From contig JACCPH010000026.1 of assembly GCA_014183095.1 (NCBI GenBank), forward strand, positions 315,922 to 379,921: 64,000 bases of DNA. Direction: 5' to 3'. The translations under genes were made by a program, and so were the position numbers. Positions 55,024 to 64,000 of the stretch are shown here, one piece after another. Numbering within the stretch: position 1 is the first letter of the stretch; the number at the start of each line of letters is the position of its first letter. The notes below the pieces were generated by a model that saw only the letters and a list, made by a program, of their open reading frames with translations, was not told the origin of the DNA and ran no database searches. Source of the DNA: Harringtonia aguacate. Taxonomy: Eukaryota > Ascomycota > Sordariomycetes > Ophiostomatales > Ophiostomataceae.

Positions 55024-55030
55024 CACCTCT

Positions 55031-55070
<40 letters not shown>

Positions 55071-55084
55071 ATACACACACACAA
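55024..55084. repeat. (CA)n microsatellite
   Basis: An about 60-bp CA run with three AT interruptions, 16 bp upstream of the start codon at 55100, so it lies in the leader of that gene. Confidence 0.9.
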
Positions 55085-55099
55085 ATTCCAACCAGCACA

Positions 55100-55697
55100 A
55101 TGCGCATCCACGCATATCGTCGCCCCTGCCTCTCCTCCCGCGCCTCGTCCGCCTCCTTCTCCGACGAGGACGCCATCACCCCGCTCGCCGCCGCACCCCC
55201 GTCGGTCTTTTCAGACGCACCGGCCAAGGCCTGCCCTGTGCCCTCGGCACCGCCCATGCCCATTCACAACGCTGCCGCCGCCGCCGGCCCCGACACTGCC
55301 CACATCTGGCGCCGCATGCTCGCCCTCCAACGCCGCTACCACTGCTACAACTCGGCCCGCATCAGCGCCGCCCTTGACAACGAGCTCGTCGAGGCGGTCG
55401 TCCGTAGGTCTTCCTTTTTTTTTTTTTTTTTTCCCCTCCTCTCTTCCTCCCACTAACAGCACAGCCCCCCGCGCCTGTCTCGACCTCCTCAACGATGTCG
55501 CTGCAGCCCAGATGCTGCCCGACGAGGCTCGCGCCGCCGTCGCCGCGTTGGTGACGGGGTGTGACGGGGACGAGGTGGAGTGCGTGAGCAGCGTCGGCAG
55601 TGTTGGTGTCGGCGGCGGCCTGGAGTCGGTCCAGACGGCGACCGCACGTGCACGGGGACGGCAGCACCACCGACAGCGGCGACACCGGCGGCGTTGA
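55100..55697 (+). CDS. small hypothetical protein, conserved-looking
   Basis: Two exons, 55100-55403 and 55465-55697, 178 aa. The intron (GTAGGT...CACAG, branch CTAAC) contains an 18-T run. The join gives NELVEAVV-PPRACLDLLNDV in frame. The core HIWRRMLALQRRYHCYNSAR then ISAALDNELVEAVV and the PxxxCLDLLND block looks like a short helical protein seen in other Sordariomycetes, in my recollection. Ends are low-complexity: Ala/Pro-rich N-terminus, Arg/Gln/His-rich tail. No known domain, signal peptide or membrane span. Function unknown. Confidence 0.6.
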
Positions 55698-57089
55698 GCG
55701 GGAGCCGGGAGCCGGGCGCCTCGGGAGAGCCTCGAGCCTCGAGCTGAGAGGATCGCAGGAGTTGATCTCAGAAGGGATCTGAGAAGATCTCAGGACTGAT
55801 CTCAAGGATTGAGAGCCGGCCAGATGAGCCGAGCAGCACAAAAGCATTTCTTTGTACAATGGGGATTTTCCATGGCGGTGTTGGGGCGCGAACAGGGACC
55901 GGAAAAGCGGGCGGTCGAGACTGTTTTAATACCCAGGACGGACGGCGGGTCGTGAACGACGGGCAGCCACGGACGACAGGACAGGTAGCAGCCGGGCGGC
56001 AGCAGTAATACTACAATCATAGGACAAGATCCGTGGACAGACATAGTTGTGGACAAACAGGACAACAGGACAACAGGACAAACAGACAAACAGACAGCAG
56101 GGCAAGTAGGGCAAACAGGACAAGTAGGCACACAGACCTCAGCTTGTTTAGCTCCCACATCTTCTCGGAGCTGCCGTGTTCCGACGACCTGCCAAGGACC
56201 TGCCAAGGGTCGGGATGCTGCCTGTGGCGTGAATGCTCAACAGATCACCCCTCTGATCCGCCTTCCCCTGGTCCGCCTTCCCCAGATGGCCCCCAGGAAC
56301 GGCAAGCTTTCCCAGAGTGGCGCCTTCCCAGAGTGGCGCCTTCCCAGGTGCCGTCTCCCCAGGTGGCGCCTTCCCAAAGTGGCGTCTTCCCAGGTGACGC
56401 CCCTCTCAGGTGGCACCTTCCCCGCTCTTTAACTGCCGTGCCGCTCTGGCAGCACCTGGAAAGCTGTCATGTCAGCGCCAGTCTGTCAGCGCCTGCCTGT
56501 CACAGTTCGTCACAGTTCGTCACAGCTCGTTATTACAGCCCGTCACAACCCGTCACAGCCTGTGACGTAAGGCCGCATCGTCTCCTGATTGCCGCTGCTG
56601 CTCCCTGGCCGCGACCTCTGTGAGCTGATGCATCATGAACTTGGGCTGGGCAGTGGACAGATGAGGTGGACAGACGACGTGGACAGACGACGTGCCGGCA
56701 GGGACCATGTGACGGTCTGGATTCTCATCATTCTCCCCATCATTCTCTCTGGATCTCTGGCTCTCTGGCCGGAACGGAGAACAGCCGCTGTCACTCCACC
56801 CGTGCTTCACGAGCTCCAGCGCAGTCAATCCGATGCAGTCAAATAGGCAGGTATGGTCGGGCGAGCCAGGACCTGGTCGTGACCGGCTGGGGGGACACTC
56901 GAACAATACCGACCACAGAACACCAACTCGCCCATGCCATCGCTGCAAGAACCAACCCAAGAACGAACCCAAGAGCCCGCATCAGCCACCGGAGTCGCAG
57001 CCACGTCCACCGCTGTGACCAACCCAGACGACAGCGACTCTGCCGATCCGCCCGACCCGCCTCCGGAGCCGCTGCACAAGAACCGCACC
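55698..57089. other. intergenic region with minisatellites, upstream of HSP20 gene
   Basis: 1.4 kb. GAGATCTCAG-rich repeats at 55735-55812, GGACAACAGGACAAACAG repeats at 56055-56130, a 16-bp minisatellite at 56303-56420 and CGTCACAG-type repeats at 56505-56565. I looked for alternating GAA/TTC heat-shock elements before the chaperone start and saw no clear array. Confidence 0.5.
56303..56420. repeat. 16-bp minisatellite TTCCCAGAGTGGCGCC
   Basis: About seven imperfect adjacent copies (AGAGTGG, AGGTGGC, AAAGTGGC variants). No spacers between copies. Confidence 0.85.
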
Positions 57090-58088
57090 ATGGCCTACTT
57101 TACCACCCACCACTTCTCGTCGCGGTGGTCCAGCGGGGGTGACGGACCTGATACAGCCACACCACCGGCTCCAACGGCACCGGGAGTCCCGTCGTCTCCG
57201 GTCACCACCACCACCACCACCGCCGCCACCAACCATCCTCACTATCTCCCCGTCGGCCGTCTCGCCCACCTCATCCAGTCGCTGCACCCGCACCGCGTGG
57301 GCGCCGGCGACACTGGCGACAAGTCGGCGACCGACGCCGACGCCCTCCCTGTCGTCCACCCCCGCTTCGACCTGGCCGAGTCGGCCACCGCCTTTGTGCT
57401 CTACGGCGAGCTGCCGGGCGTCGGACCGGGCGCGGGTGACCTGACCGTGGCCGTTGACGACGCGCTGATGACGGTGACGGTGTCGGGGCTGCTGGTGAAG
57501 GCGCAGCCGGGCGGGCGGGTGCAGCGCGGGAGCCACAACCTGCATGTGGCCCACGGGGGGCCGTCCGTGTCGAAGGATGGAGGGGCGGGAGAGTCGGGAG
57601 ATCCAGGAGAGCCAGGAGAGGCGAGAGAGTCCGTGTCCAAGGAGGCAGAGAGTCTGGACGAGGGCCCCGAGGTCGAGGCCCCCGAGGCCGAGGGCCCGGC
57701 CGACACGCTCGGCTCGCCTTCCCTCCCTTGCCCCTCGCCCTCCCCCCTCCCTCTCACCTGGCACGCCACCGAGCGCCAGACGGGCCGCTTCCTGCGCGTC
57801 TTCCACTTTGCGGCCGACGAGGTCGACGCCCGTCGCGTCCACGCGGGCCTGCGCTACGGCCTGCTGACCGTCGTCGTGCCCAAGCGCAGCCGGCCGCACC
57901 AGGCAGCGTCTGCGCGGGCCGTGGCTGTGGCGGACGGGACAGGAGGAGAAGAAGAGAGCGGACAGGCTGGCGGACCTGCTGGCGAGCCTACTAGCGAGCC
58001 AGCCGAGGCTAAGCAGCCGACAGAGATGGCCAGACCCGGCCAACCCGGCCAGTCCGGTCAGTCCGGCCAGTCCGGCCAGCTAGCTTAG
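57090..58088 (+). CDS. HSP20 / alpha-crystallin small heat-shock protein (HSP30-like)
   Basis: ATP-independent holdase chaperone, probably cytosolic. Single exon, 332 aa from ATG 57090 (CACCATGG; MAYFTTHHFSSRW). An in-frame ATG at 56934 would add 52 Pro/Thr-rich residues and is judged less likely. The crystallin domain starts PRFDLAESATAFVLYGELPG. It continues with DLTVAVDDALMTVTVSG and resumes after an insert at GRFLRVFHFAADEVDARRVH. It closes with RYGLLTVVVPK (GxLxxxxPK end motif, here GLLTVVVPK). The insert of about 90 residues, rich in Glu/Gly/Ser, sits inside the domain, as in fungal HSP30 proteins but long. The tail has a QPGQSGQSGQSGQ repeat. Adjacent sequence is gene-poor. Confidence 0.82.
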   Translation: MAYFTTHHFSSRWSSGGDGPDTATPPAPTAPGVPSSPVTTTTTTAATNHPHYLPVGRLAHLIQSLHPHRVGAGDTGDKSATDADALPVVHPRFDLAESATAFVLYGELPGVGPGAGDLTVAVDDALMTVTVSGLLVKAQPGGRVQRGSHNLHVAHGGPSVSKDGGAGESGDPGEPGEARESVSKEAESLDEGPEVEAPEAEGPADTLGSPSLPCPSPSPLPLTWHATERQTGRFLRVFHFAADEVDARRVHAGLRYGLLTVVVPKRSRPHQAASARAVAVADGTGGEEESGQAGGPAGEPTSEPAEAKQPTEMARPGQPGQSGQSGQSGQLA

Positions 58089-58443
58089 CCGATCGCAGGG
58101 AGACGACGTTTACCACGGACTCGCCTTGGAGGCTGGCATGCATGATCGGGCAATTTCGCTCTTCCGTGGTTATTGTAGTAATTTCATCCTGTCGATGCTC
58201 CTGATCGTCTCAACTTCCCCCCACGATTTTCCATGTCTGTCGACTGATGTCGGCCGACGCGAGAGCCCTTACCAGGTATGGAAATGTAATGAATGGTTCA
58301 CAAGCGGCCGTCCCCTTTCCAGGGAGGCATGCAAGATATGTCGTGGTTTGCCAGCATGACTCGCAAATCACGATCCAGATGCAGGGCAGCCGAGCATGGC
58401 GACTGCTACATGCATTCACACGACTACCACTCATAACTCGTAA

Positions 58444-60446
58444 TACGAGTATTACTCGTTACTCGAGCACCCACCCGACCCAGACCCAGACCCAGACCCA
58501 GACCCTGTTGTCGCCACTGACGCCAGAGTGCCATTAGCAGCGTCGCAGCTGTGTCGTGCTCGTACGAGCAGCGTGGTAGCGCTCCCGCCGGCGGTCCCAT
58601 AACTTTTGGGGAGGGGGTGTTGGTTCCTGCCGTTGGTTCCTGTCAACAAATGTGAGAACAGCTACGAGTACGAGCAATACGACTACAAATACTATGCAAT
58701 ACCGTCCAGACATCTATACTGCCTCGTGTCTGGCGGCTGCTGCGCCCGCCGCGTCGGTCTCGGTCCGCGTGCAACGAAGCGCAACGACATCGACCTGTGC
58801 GAATCCGACGCTGCTGAAACAGCGGTTGCAAATAGATAGAGAGAGAGGAGAGAGACGGCCGGGGCCACGCTGCACTGCAACGGCTCTGTGGCTGGCGGAG
58901 GATGTGGTGGAGGAGGTGAAAGAGAAAAAAGAGAAAACAAAAAGGAAAAAAAAAAGAGCGTTGGCAGGGGGTTGGTCTACGAGTACAAAGACAGAAATCT
59001 AAAGAAATCTCCGTTTCCGTGTCCCTCTTCCCCCCCTTCCCCCCCCCCCCCCCCTGATCGGCCCTGGCCTCGGCTCCGGGCTCGATTGAATTGAGATCGG
59101 CGACGGACGCGGCTGTTTGGCCATCAGAGAGCCCCAACCCGCTCTTGCAGAGTCGTACCTCACGAGGCTTTTGTTTTTGTTTTCGTCCTTCATTTCCGTT
59201 TTTCTCTGATTCTCAAACGACAGGAACATACAATCATCCCCCCCCCCCTCCAAAACGGCCCCCAAATGGTAAATGGTCCATCCAGGGTCCATCCCTCCTT
59301 TCGCTGCCGGCTGTCTGCTGATAACCATCTGTGCTCGTATTATAGAGCAACCTATACCTCGTGGCGTACTCGTATGCATACCTGCATCTGCTATAGCATT
59401 ACTCGTACACGCAGCATATCGTGGTGCTGTACAAAATACTCGTACACACACAAAATATGTAGTAGCACGCCGACTGACCGGTGGGGTTTGCCCACCTGCG
59501 GCGGTGCAACGCTGGCGTAGCACTTGTCTTTGGTCAGGGGGGGGTTGCCTGTACGAGTACAATGTACAAATAATACGGGGACGGCAGCCGGCACGGGCGT
59601 CTCTTTTTTCTCTCTCTCTCGCCTGGCTGGGCGTCTGACGTCTGCTGCGATCTCGCGCTGCCAGGGGGGGGGGGAGGAGAAAGAGCCGCAAACGGTCGTG
59701 GATATGTGATGGACCACACGCATCCTGGGATATGCAGTCATCTATCAGCAGTCATCCATCAGCTTCTTATTTTGCTTTTGTGTTCTTACTTTTTTTCCCG
59801 TCTTGTGACAGTCGACAACAGCCGATCGCTGCCCTCCCCCCTCCCCCCCTCCCTCTTCTCTTCCCCCCCCGGGTTTGTGACAGATCGTATTATCCGTTCA
59901 GCTCCCCTTGTTCTGGGACGGCCGTGGTATTCCATACGTGGTAGTTTGTTCCCATAGCATCCATATATATATGTATTGTACTAATTGTAGTGTGTAAAGC
60001 GGGCAGGACAACTACCGGATCTTCCTTCTTGCGTCTTTTGCTCTTGTTATTTTTTCCACCTGTACGAGTATATAACAATAGAGACCCCTATAGCAAACCA
60101 CAGCGGCGGACCACAGTGGCGGACCACACAAGCCTTGGCTCTCGCTCTCGCTCCTCCCCCCCTGCCCCTGGTGCAGCCCTGTCGGCACCAGCACACTCGG
60201 TGCAGACCATGGGTGCGGCCTTGAGGACCTTGTCAAGCAGCGCGGTGAGAGTAACATCTTACTTGCATATTTTATATGCGTGCGATGTGAAAAAAAAAAG
60301 TGCGAGTGAATTTCCACTTTGCCAAACGGGCATCGACAGACGGACAGGACGAGCAGTCCGTTCGCCGACACTCTTCCTGCGGAACCGCGTCCATATGCAG
60401 AAATCCGGTCGGCTAACCGTACATACACTGGTACATCATACTCGTA
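58444..60446. repeat. cluster of dispersed octamer TACGAGTA / TACTCGTA
   Basis: Exact copies begin at 58444, 58663, 58978, 59367, 59400, 59437, 59552, 60063 and 60439, with a further one at 63902. They occur in both orientations at irregular spacing and are often embedded in GTACGAGTAC. Confidence 0.85.
58476..58504. repeat. CAGACC hexamer repeat
   Basis: Five consecutive copies of ACCCAG/CAGACC. The unit differs from the fungal telomere repeat TTAGGG, so this is not a telomere. Confidence 0.85.
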
Positions 60447-62648
60447 CAGATACCCCCCCCCTTTGGCTGCATGTTGCCTGTTGGAGAAATACGTCGCAGA
60501 GACAACAGTATAAAAAAAGAAAAGAAAAAAAATGACTTTTTTTAGTGTAACGACTGTGCAGGATTGTGCAGGATTTTGGCAAGCGTTGGCCAAGACGAAC
60601 CCAGACCGACCCAGACCCCCCCAAGACGGCACGCGCAAACATCGATTGGCTGTCTCGAAACGCAGGCACACCGAGTGCCTGCAGGGGGATCTCACCGAGT
60701 CTCCCCCCCCCCCCCCCCTGGGTGTTTGGGGGAGAGATTGGTCATGCTGTGTGGATGGCACGCATTACAAAGTTACAAGTTACGAACGAAGCGAGCACTC
60801 GGCAAAGCAAGCTCTGCAGAACCAATCCGGCAGGACGGGGTTTCGAATCTGCAAAAGTGGCTGCAGGAAAAACTTCGGTTGAGGATTTCGTGTAATGAGA
60901 CCACGACCGTACAAATGCGGAGAGTCAGGCGCAATACGAGAGTTCGAGTGGAAAAAAGGGCTGGAACTTGTGCCCGGGACGACAGATTGTCCTTGTTGGA
61001 CTTGCACGATGCTCGCATCTGGTAATGAATGTAAAACACACTGGCGCCTTTCCTCCCTGGCTCGCTTGGCCGCAATCGCCGCCATGTGGCAGGTCCTGCG
61101 GTCGATGGAGGGGGAGGGAGGGGAGGGGGTTCGCTCTCGCAAGTCGTATGATTTGCCAGTCTTTTTTTTCTTTTCCTTTCACTCCTCTTTCCCTCTTTGT
61201 ATGTCCCTTTTTGGCTTGCTGCGTCTGCAGCGCCGATGGGACGCAGCTATCGACGATGTGACGGTGGGCATGCGAGCCATCTAACGGAGCGTCTACGAGC
61301 ACTGGTAGTCGTACAAAATCCTCGAGAGAGGGAAAGAGCGAGCTGCCGCTGTCGGAACGCTACGCTTCTGAAACATTCTTTCCCCGGCCACGTTCTGGAC
61401 CCTCTCCACGGCATAGCCGCTGTCTCTTTTCTGTCGCGTGGTCTCTCTGCAGAACAGCAATGCTTTGGGGGGGAGGGGGGGAGGGGTGTTCCTTTTCCCG
61501 TCAAGGACTGCAGCCCGAGACCGCAGCCCGAGATCTCCGAAAGAAAAAACGTACGTGCTCGCATCTTGCAGCAAATGGCCTCTGCACCCTTTCTTTGCGT
61601 CTGCTTCTGCATCTGCTTTATTCCGTACGTAAGACAGCCAGCCGCCCCCCCGCCCCCCCTCTCCAACCCCCCACTCTGGACCTGTTCTGTTCTTCCGCTA
61701 TGACTCAATTGACGAGAGAAGCCCTGTCGCGGACTTCACCACCTTTTTGCATCATGCGGATAGATAGACAGAAAGAGACCCCCACGCCGGCACACCGCTG
61801 GTACACCTGGCCCCGAGAGCATGTGGCGGCAGGTGTAAAAAAGTGCCTGAACTTTGTCTACGTGTTGCTCAGACATGATGGGGGATCGTCCTCAGCGTAG
61901 CTCATTGCGGGAAATCTCCGCGATGGCAGTATGACTCCGTGTCTGCGCTGTGAGCTCGAGCTCGCGCTCGTATGATGTTTTTTTTTTCCGTCCATGGCAC
62001 CAGCATGCTGACATGGGGGATCGTCCGTCCTGCGCGGGATATGAGCACTCGTACGCTCTTTTCGGGATGCAGTCTCCGAGGCGCCGTCTCTGGGCAGACG
62101 GCCAGCGTCCCGCCTTCCCGAGAACGGCAGGCAGCTTACCTCTCTGCCACGATGGGGATATTAATATGTATGATACTCATACGCAGCCGACATGCCTTCA
62201 TCTTATTCTCGTGCTGCTCGCCCCCATGGCACAGCCACCAGGGGGACCCATCCCAGCAGCATGGCAACGGGTCCATGGCGTGGCCGCGGGCGGCCGCCAA
62301 GCCTAAAGGGGCCTCGGGGCCGCCAATAGCGAAACGAGAGCGCGCCGATATTAGTTCAGAGACAGCCTAAAGGCCGTTAAACGACCGCCAAAGACCGCCA
62401 AAGACCGCCTAGGCTCGTCCCTAGCCAGCAGCTAGACGGACCTAGGCATCATGCACTGAGACAAAAGGGAAAAAGGAATGGCAAAAAGAAAAAAAAAGTA
62501 TGCAAGACAGATACAGGAAAAAATCGCATTAAAATCTTCATGACAGGTGTTCTGCCGCTGGCCGCTCGTCTGTTTTGCTGGAATTAGGCGAGATGGAGGT
62601 GGAGGAGAGAACGGCGAGCCAGCTAAAAGGACAGACAGGAGGGGCGGT

Positions 62649-62674
62649 GGGCTGGCTGGCTGGCTGGCTGGCTG
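62649..62674. repeat. (GGCT)n microsatellite
   Basis: Six uninterrupted GGCT units. Confidence 0.9.
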
Positions 62675-64000
62675 CATGGTCACCAGCCAGCGAATGTGAG
62701 CCGTCACAAAATGAAACAAATGGCCTGGTCGAGCCCAACGCTCGCCAAAGCGAAAAAAAAGGAGCGGCGCGGCACGCTCTCGGGGCGCCCTGGGAATCGG
62801 TAAGATGACGACTCGTGCGAACGGGCGTCCGAGGTTAGGGAGAGCTGCGGGATGCTGCTCTGACACGCCGATACACGGCATTTTCTGACAGGCGATTTTT
62901 CTGACAGCCCGGGCATGGACCTGCAAAAGAGAAAAGGAATGCTTGTAGAAAGAAAAGAAAAGAAAAGAGAAAAGAAAAAAAAAGCCTCGGTGGTGGCGCA
63001 GCGACAGAAGCCAGGCAGACCAGCTAACCAGCCGGGTACTTCGTCTTGTAGGACAGACGACAGCTAATAGGTATTACTTTGCCCTGTAGGACAGAACAGA
63101 CAGACAACCAAGTACGAGCGTCTTTACTGTCCTCTGCCAGGTCAGATTGGCCGGACCCGACTGGCTAATATCCTTCCCAGGGTCCATTGGCCCCGTCGAC
63201 CAGAAGAGTATGGCGACAGCCCAAGTCCAGCTCCTTGGGGCCGGGCACTAAGAGAAGGGGTCGCAGAGGGCCAGGGTAGGGGGCGCAAGGGAAAGGGAAC
63301 CACGGAGAAGGGAAGATGGCGATAGGCAATGGCGAAATCACCTTGGCGAAATCACCTCTGCGTTTTGGGAAATGAGAGAGCGCGTACCGAGCGCGACCTT
63401 GAGAGTGGGCGAACAAACAAATCGCTGCCTGTTCCGGGTTTCCGCCTCTTGTCGGGTCGGCCTCCGCTCTGGTCCGCCTGTCAGTTATCTCTTTTTTATT
63501 TTATTTTTCACTTTTTTTTTATTTTATTTTGTATTTTTCGCTTTTCGCTTCCCGCTTTCCGCCTTCCGCTTTTGTGGCCACACACCGCCAGCATGGGCTT
63601 GGAGCCGTCGGCTTCGGGCGCCCGCTGCCACCATGTGTCCAGGACGACCAACCCAGGCGGCCCCTCCTTCTCGCCCCCCCTCCACATTGACAACTGACAG
63701 AGATTGGGCTGCGCCCCGGCGGCGCGGTCTGCCAGCACTCGCTGCTGCTGAGCGCAGAATGGTACTCGGACAGGCAAGGCGCACCAGCAGTCACCAGCAA
63801 AGCAGCCAGAGAGATGACAGAGAATGAATAAAAAGACGAAATAAGAGAAGCTTATCAGTGCTGGAGGCACGCCGATGTGCGGGGAAATGCCGGAGGTATC
63901 TTACGAGTACTCGCGTACATAGTTGGTGAACGAAGGGGGTGCATCAGTTGGTGTCGTATCTGGCGACTATTATTACTTGGTAATACAGAGCAAGATAATA

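Larger units (their letters stand above)
50882..55099. other. gene-poor low-complexity region
   Basis: 4.2 kb without a supported gene. It holds many A/T and C/G homopolymer runs (for example 51220-51237, 51853-51873, 53426-53480, 54496-54513), a 14-bp tandem at 51919-51969, GATGGCT-type repeats at 52895-53045, CCAGCTCGGCA-type repeats at 53158-53215, ACAACCCTGACAG repeats at 54790-54870 and (CA)n at 55024-55084. It could contain non-coding transcripts or long promoters. Confidence 0.5.
58089..64000. other. gene-poor terminal region
   Basis: 5.9 kb where I support no gene. Features seen are runs of C or G (59039-59054, 59240-59249, 60702-60718, 61469-61487), (CAGACC)n at 58476-58504, (GGCT)n at 62649-62674, an A/G-rich run at 62938-62983, and ten copies of TACGAGTA/TACTCGTA (58444-63909). 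A 62.2-62.45 kb stretch has CTAAAGG/TTAAACGACCGCCAAAGACCGCC repeats. Confidence 0.5.

Noticed and set aside
56303..56420. Possible CRISPR-like repeat array
   Set aside because: Units are directly adjacent, degenerate and without unique spacers. The organism is a eukaryote, so this is a minisatellite.
56400..57089. Heat-shock elements upstream of the HSP20 gene
   Set aside because: Scattered GAA/TTC triplets (for example near 56735 and 56773) do not follow the alternating 5-bp spacing.
58476..58504. Telomere-like repeat
   Set aside because: The unit CAGACC is not TTAGGG and the run is only five copies inside unique DNA.
60778..60862. tRNA-like B-box (GGTTTCGAATC)
   Set aside because: No acceptor stem, D-arm or A-box can be arranged around it.

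Overview
The window looks like a chromosome segment from a filamentous ascomycete, most likely a Sordariomycete. The signs are GC-rich coding DNA, short introns (mostly about 50-90 nt) with CTAAC-type branch sites, pyrimidine-rich leaders, a dispersed single 5S rRNA gene, a Zn2Cys6 regulator, a fungal STAND (NLR-like) protein and a eukaryotic TPP riboswitch upstream of THI4. A placement near Ophiostomatales is only an impression.

Left part (1-18.6 kb) is dense with housekeeping-type genes: a truncated alpha/beta hydrolase, a monocarboxylate-type MFS transporter facing a Zn2Cys6 factor, a WDR48/Bun107-like activator of deubiquitinases, a mitochondrial S-adenosylmethionine carrier divergent from a TilS-like tRNA(Ile)-lysidine synthetase (frameshifted at an 18-G run), a membrane-anchored histidine acid phosphatase and the ribosome-biogenesis helicase HAS1.

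The middle (18.8-35 kb) is more mosaic. It has a complete 5S rRNA gene and a 3' fragment of a second, an unrecognised 455-aa protein with a hydrophobic Gly-rich C-terminal segment, the fructose-2,6-bisphosphate enzyme FBP26 with a probable remote first exon, a DUF829 protein, a NACHT-type STAND protein, and THI4 with a TPP riboswitch inside a 5'-UTR intron. A low-GC degraded repeat or pseudogene follows at 34.2-34.75 kb.

From 35 to 47.7 kb core genes return: the Qc-SNARE SYN8, a Cdc20/AMA1-like APC/C activator, the Rab geranylgeranyltransferase alpha subunit BET4 (with a 9-nt first coding exon), a three-KH-domain RNA-binding protein and a SET-domain lysine methyltransferase.

The right end (47.7-64 kb) is gene-poor. 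I can support only a Ser-rich 157-aa protein, a 178-aa conserved-looking small protein and an HSP20 chaperone. The rest is homopolymer runs, microsatellites, minisatellites and a striking local cluster of the octamer TACGAGTA. There is no secondary-metabolite core enzyme, CRISPR array, virus or intact transposon. The best candidates for a second look are the THI4 riboswitch and uORF arrangement, the hidden FBP26 exon, the STAND gene with its unknown neighbour, and the octamer cluster.
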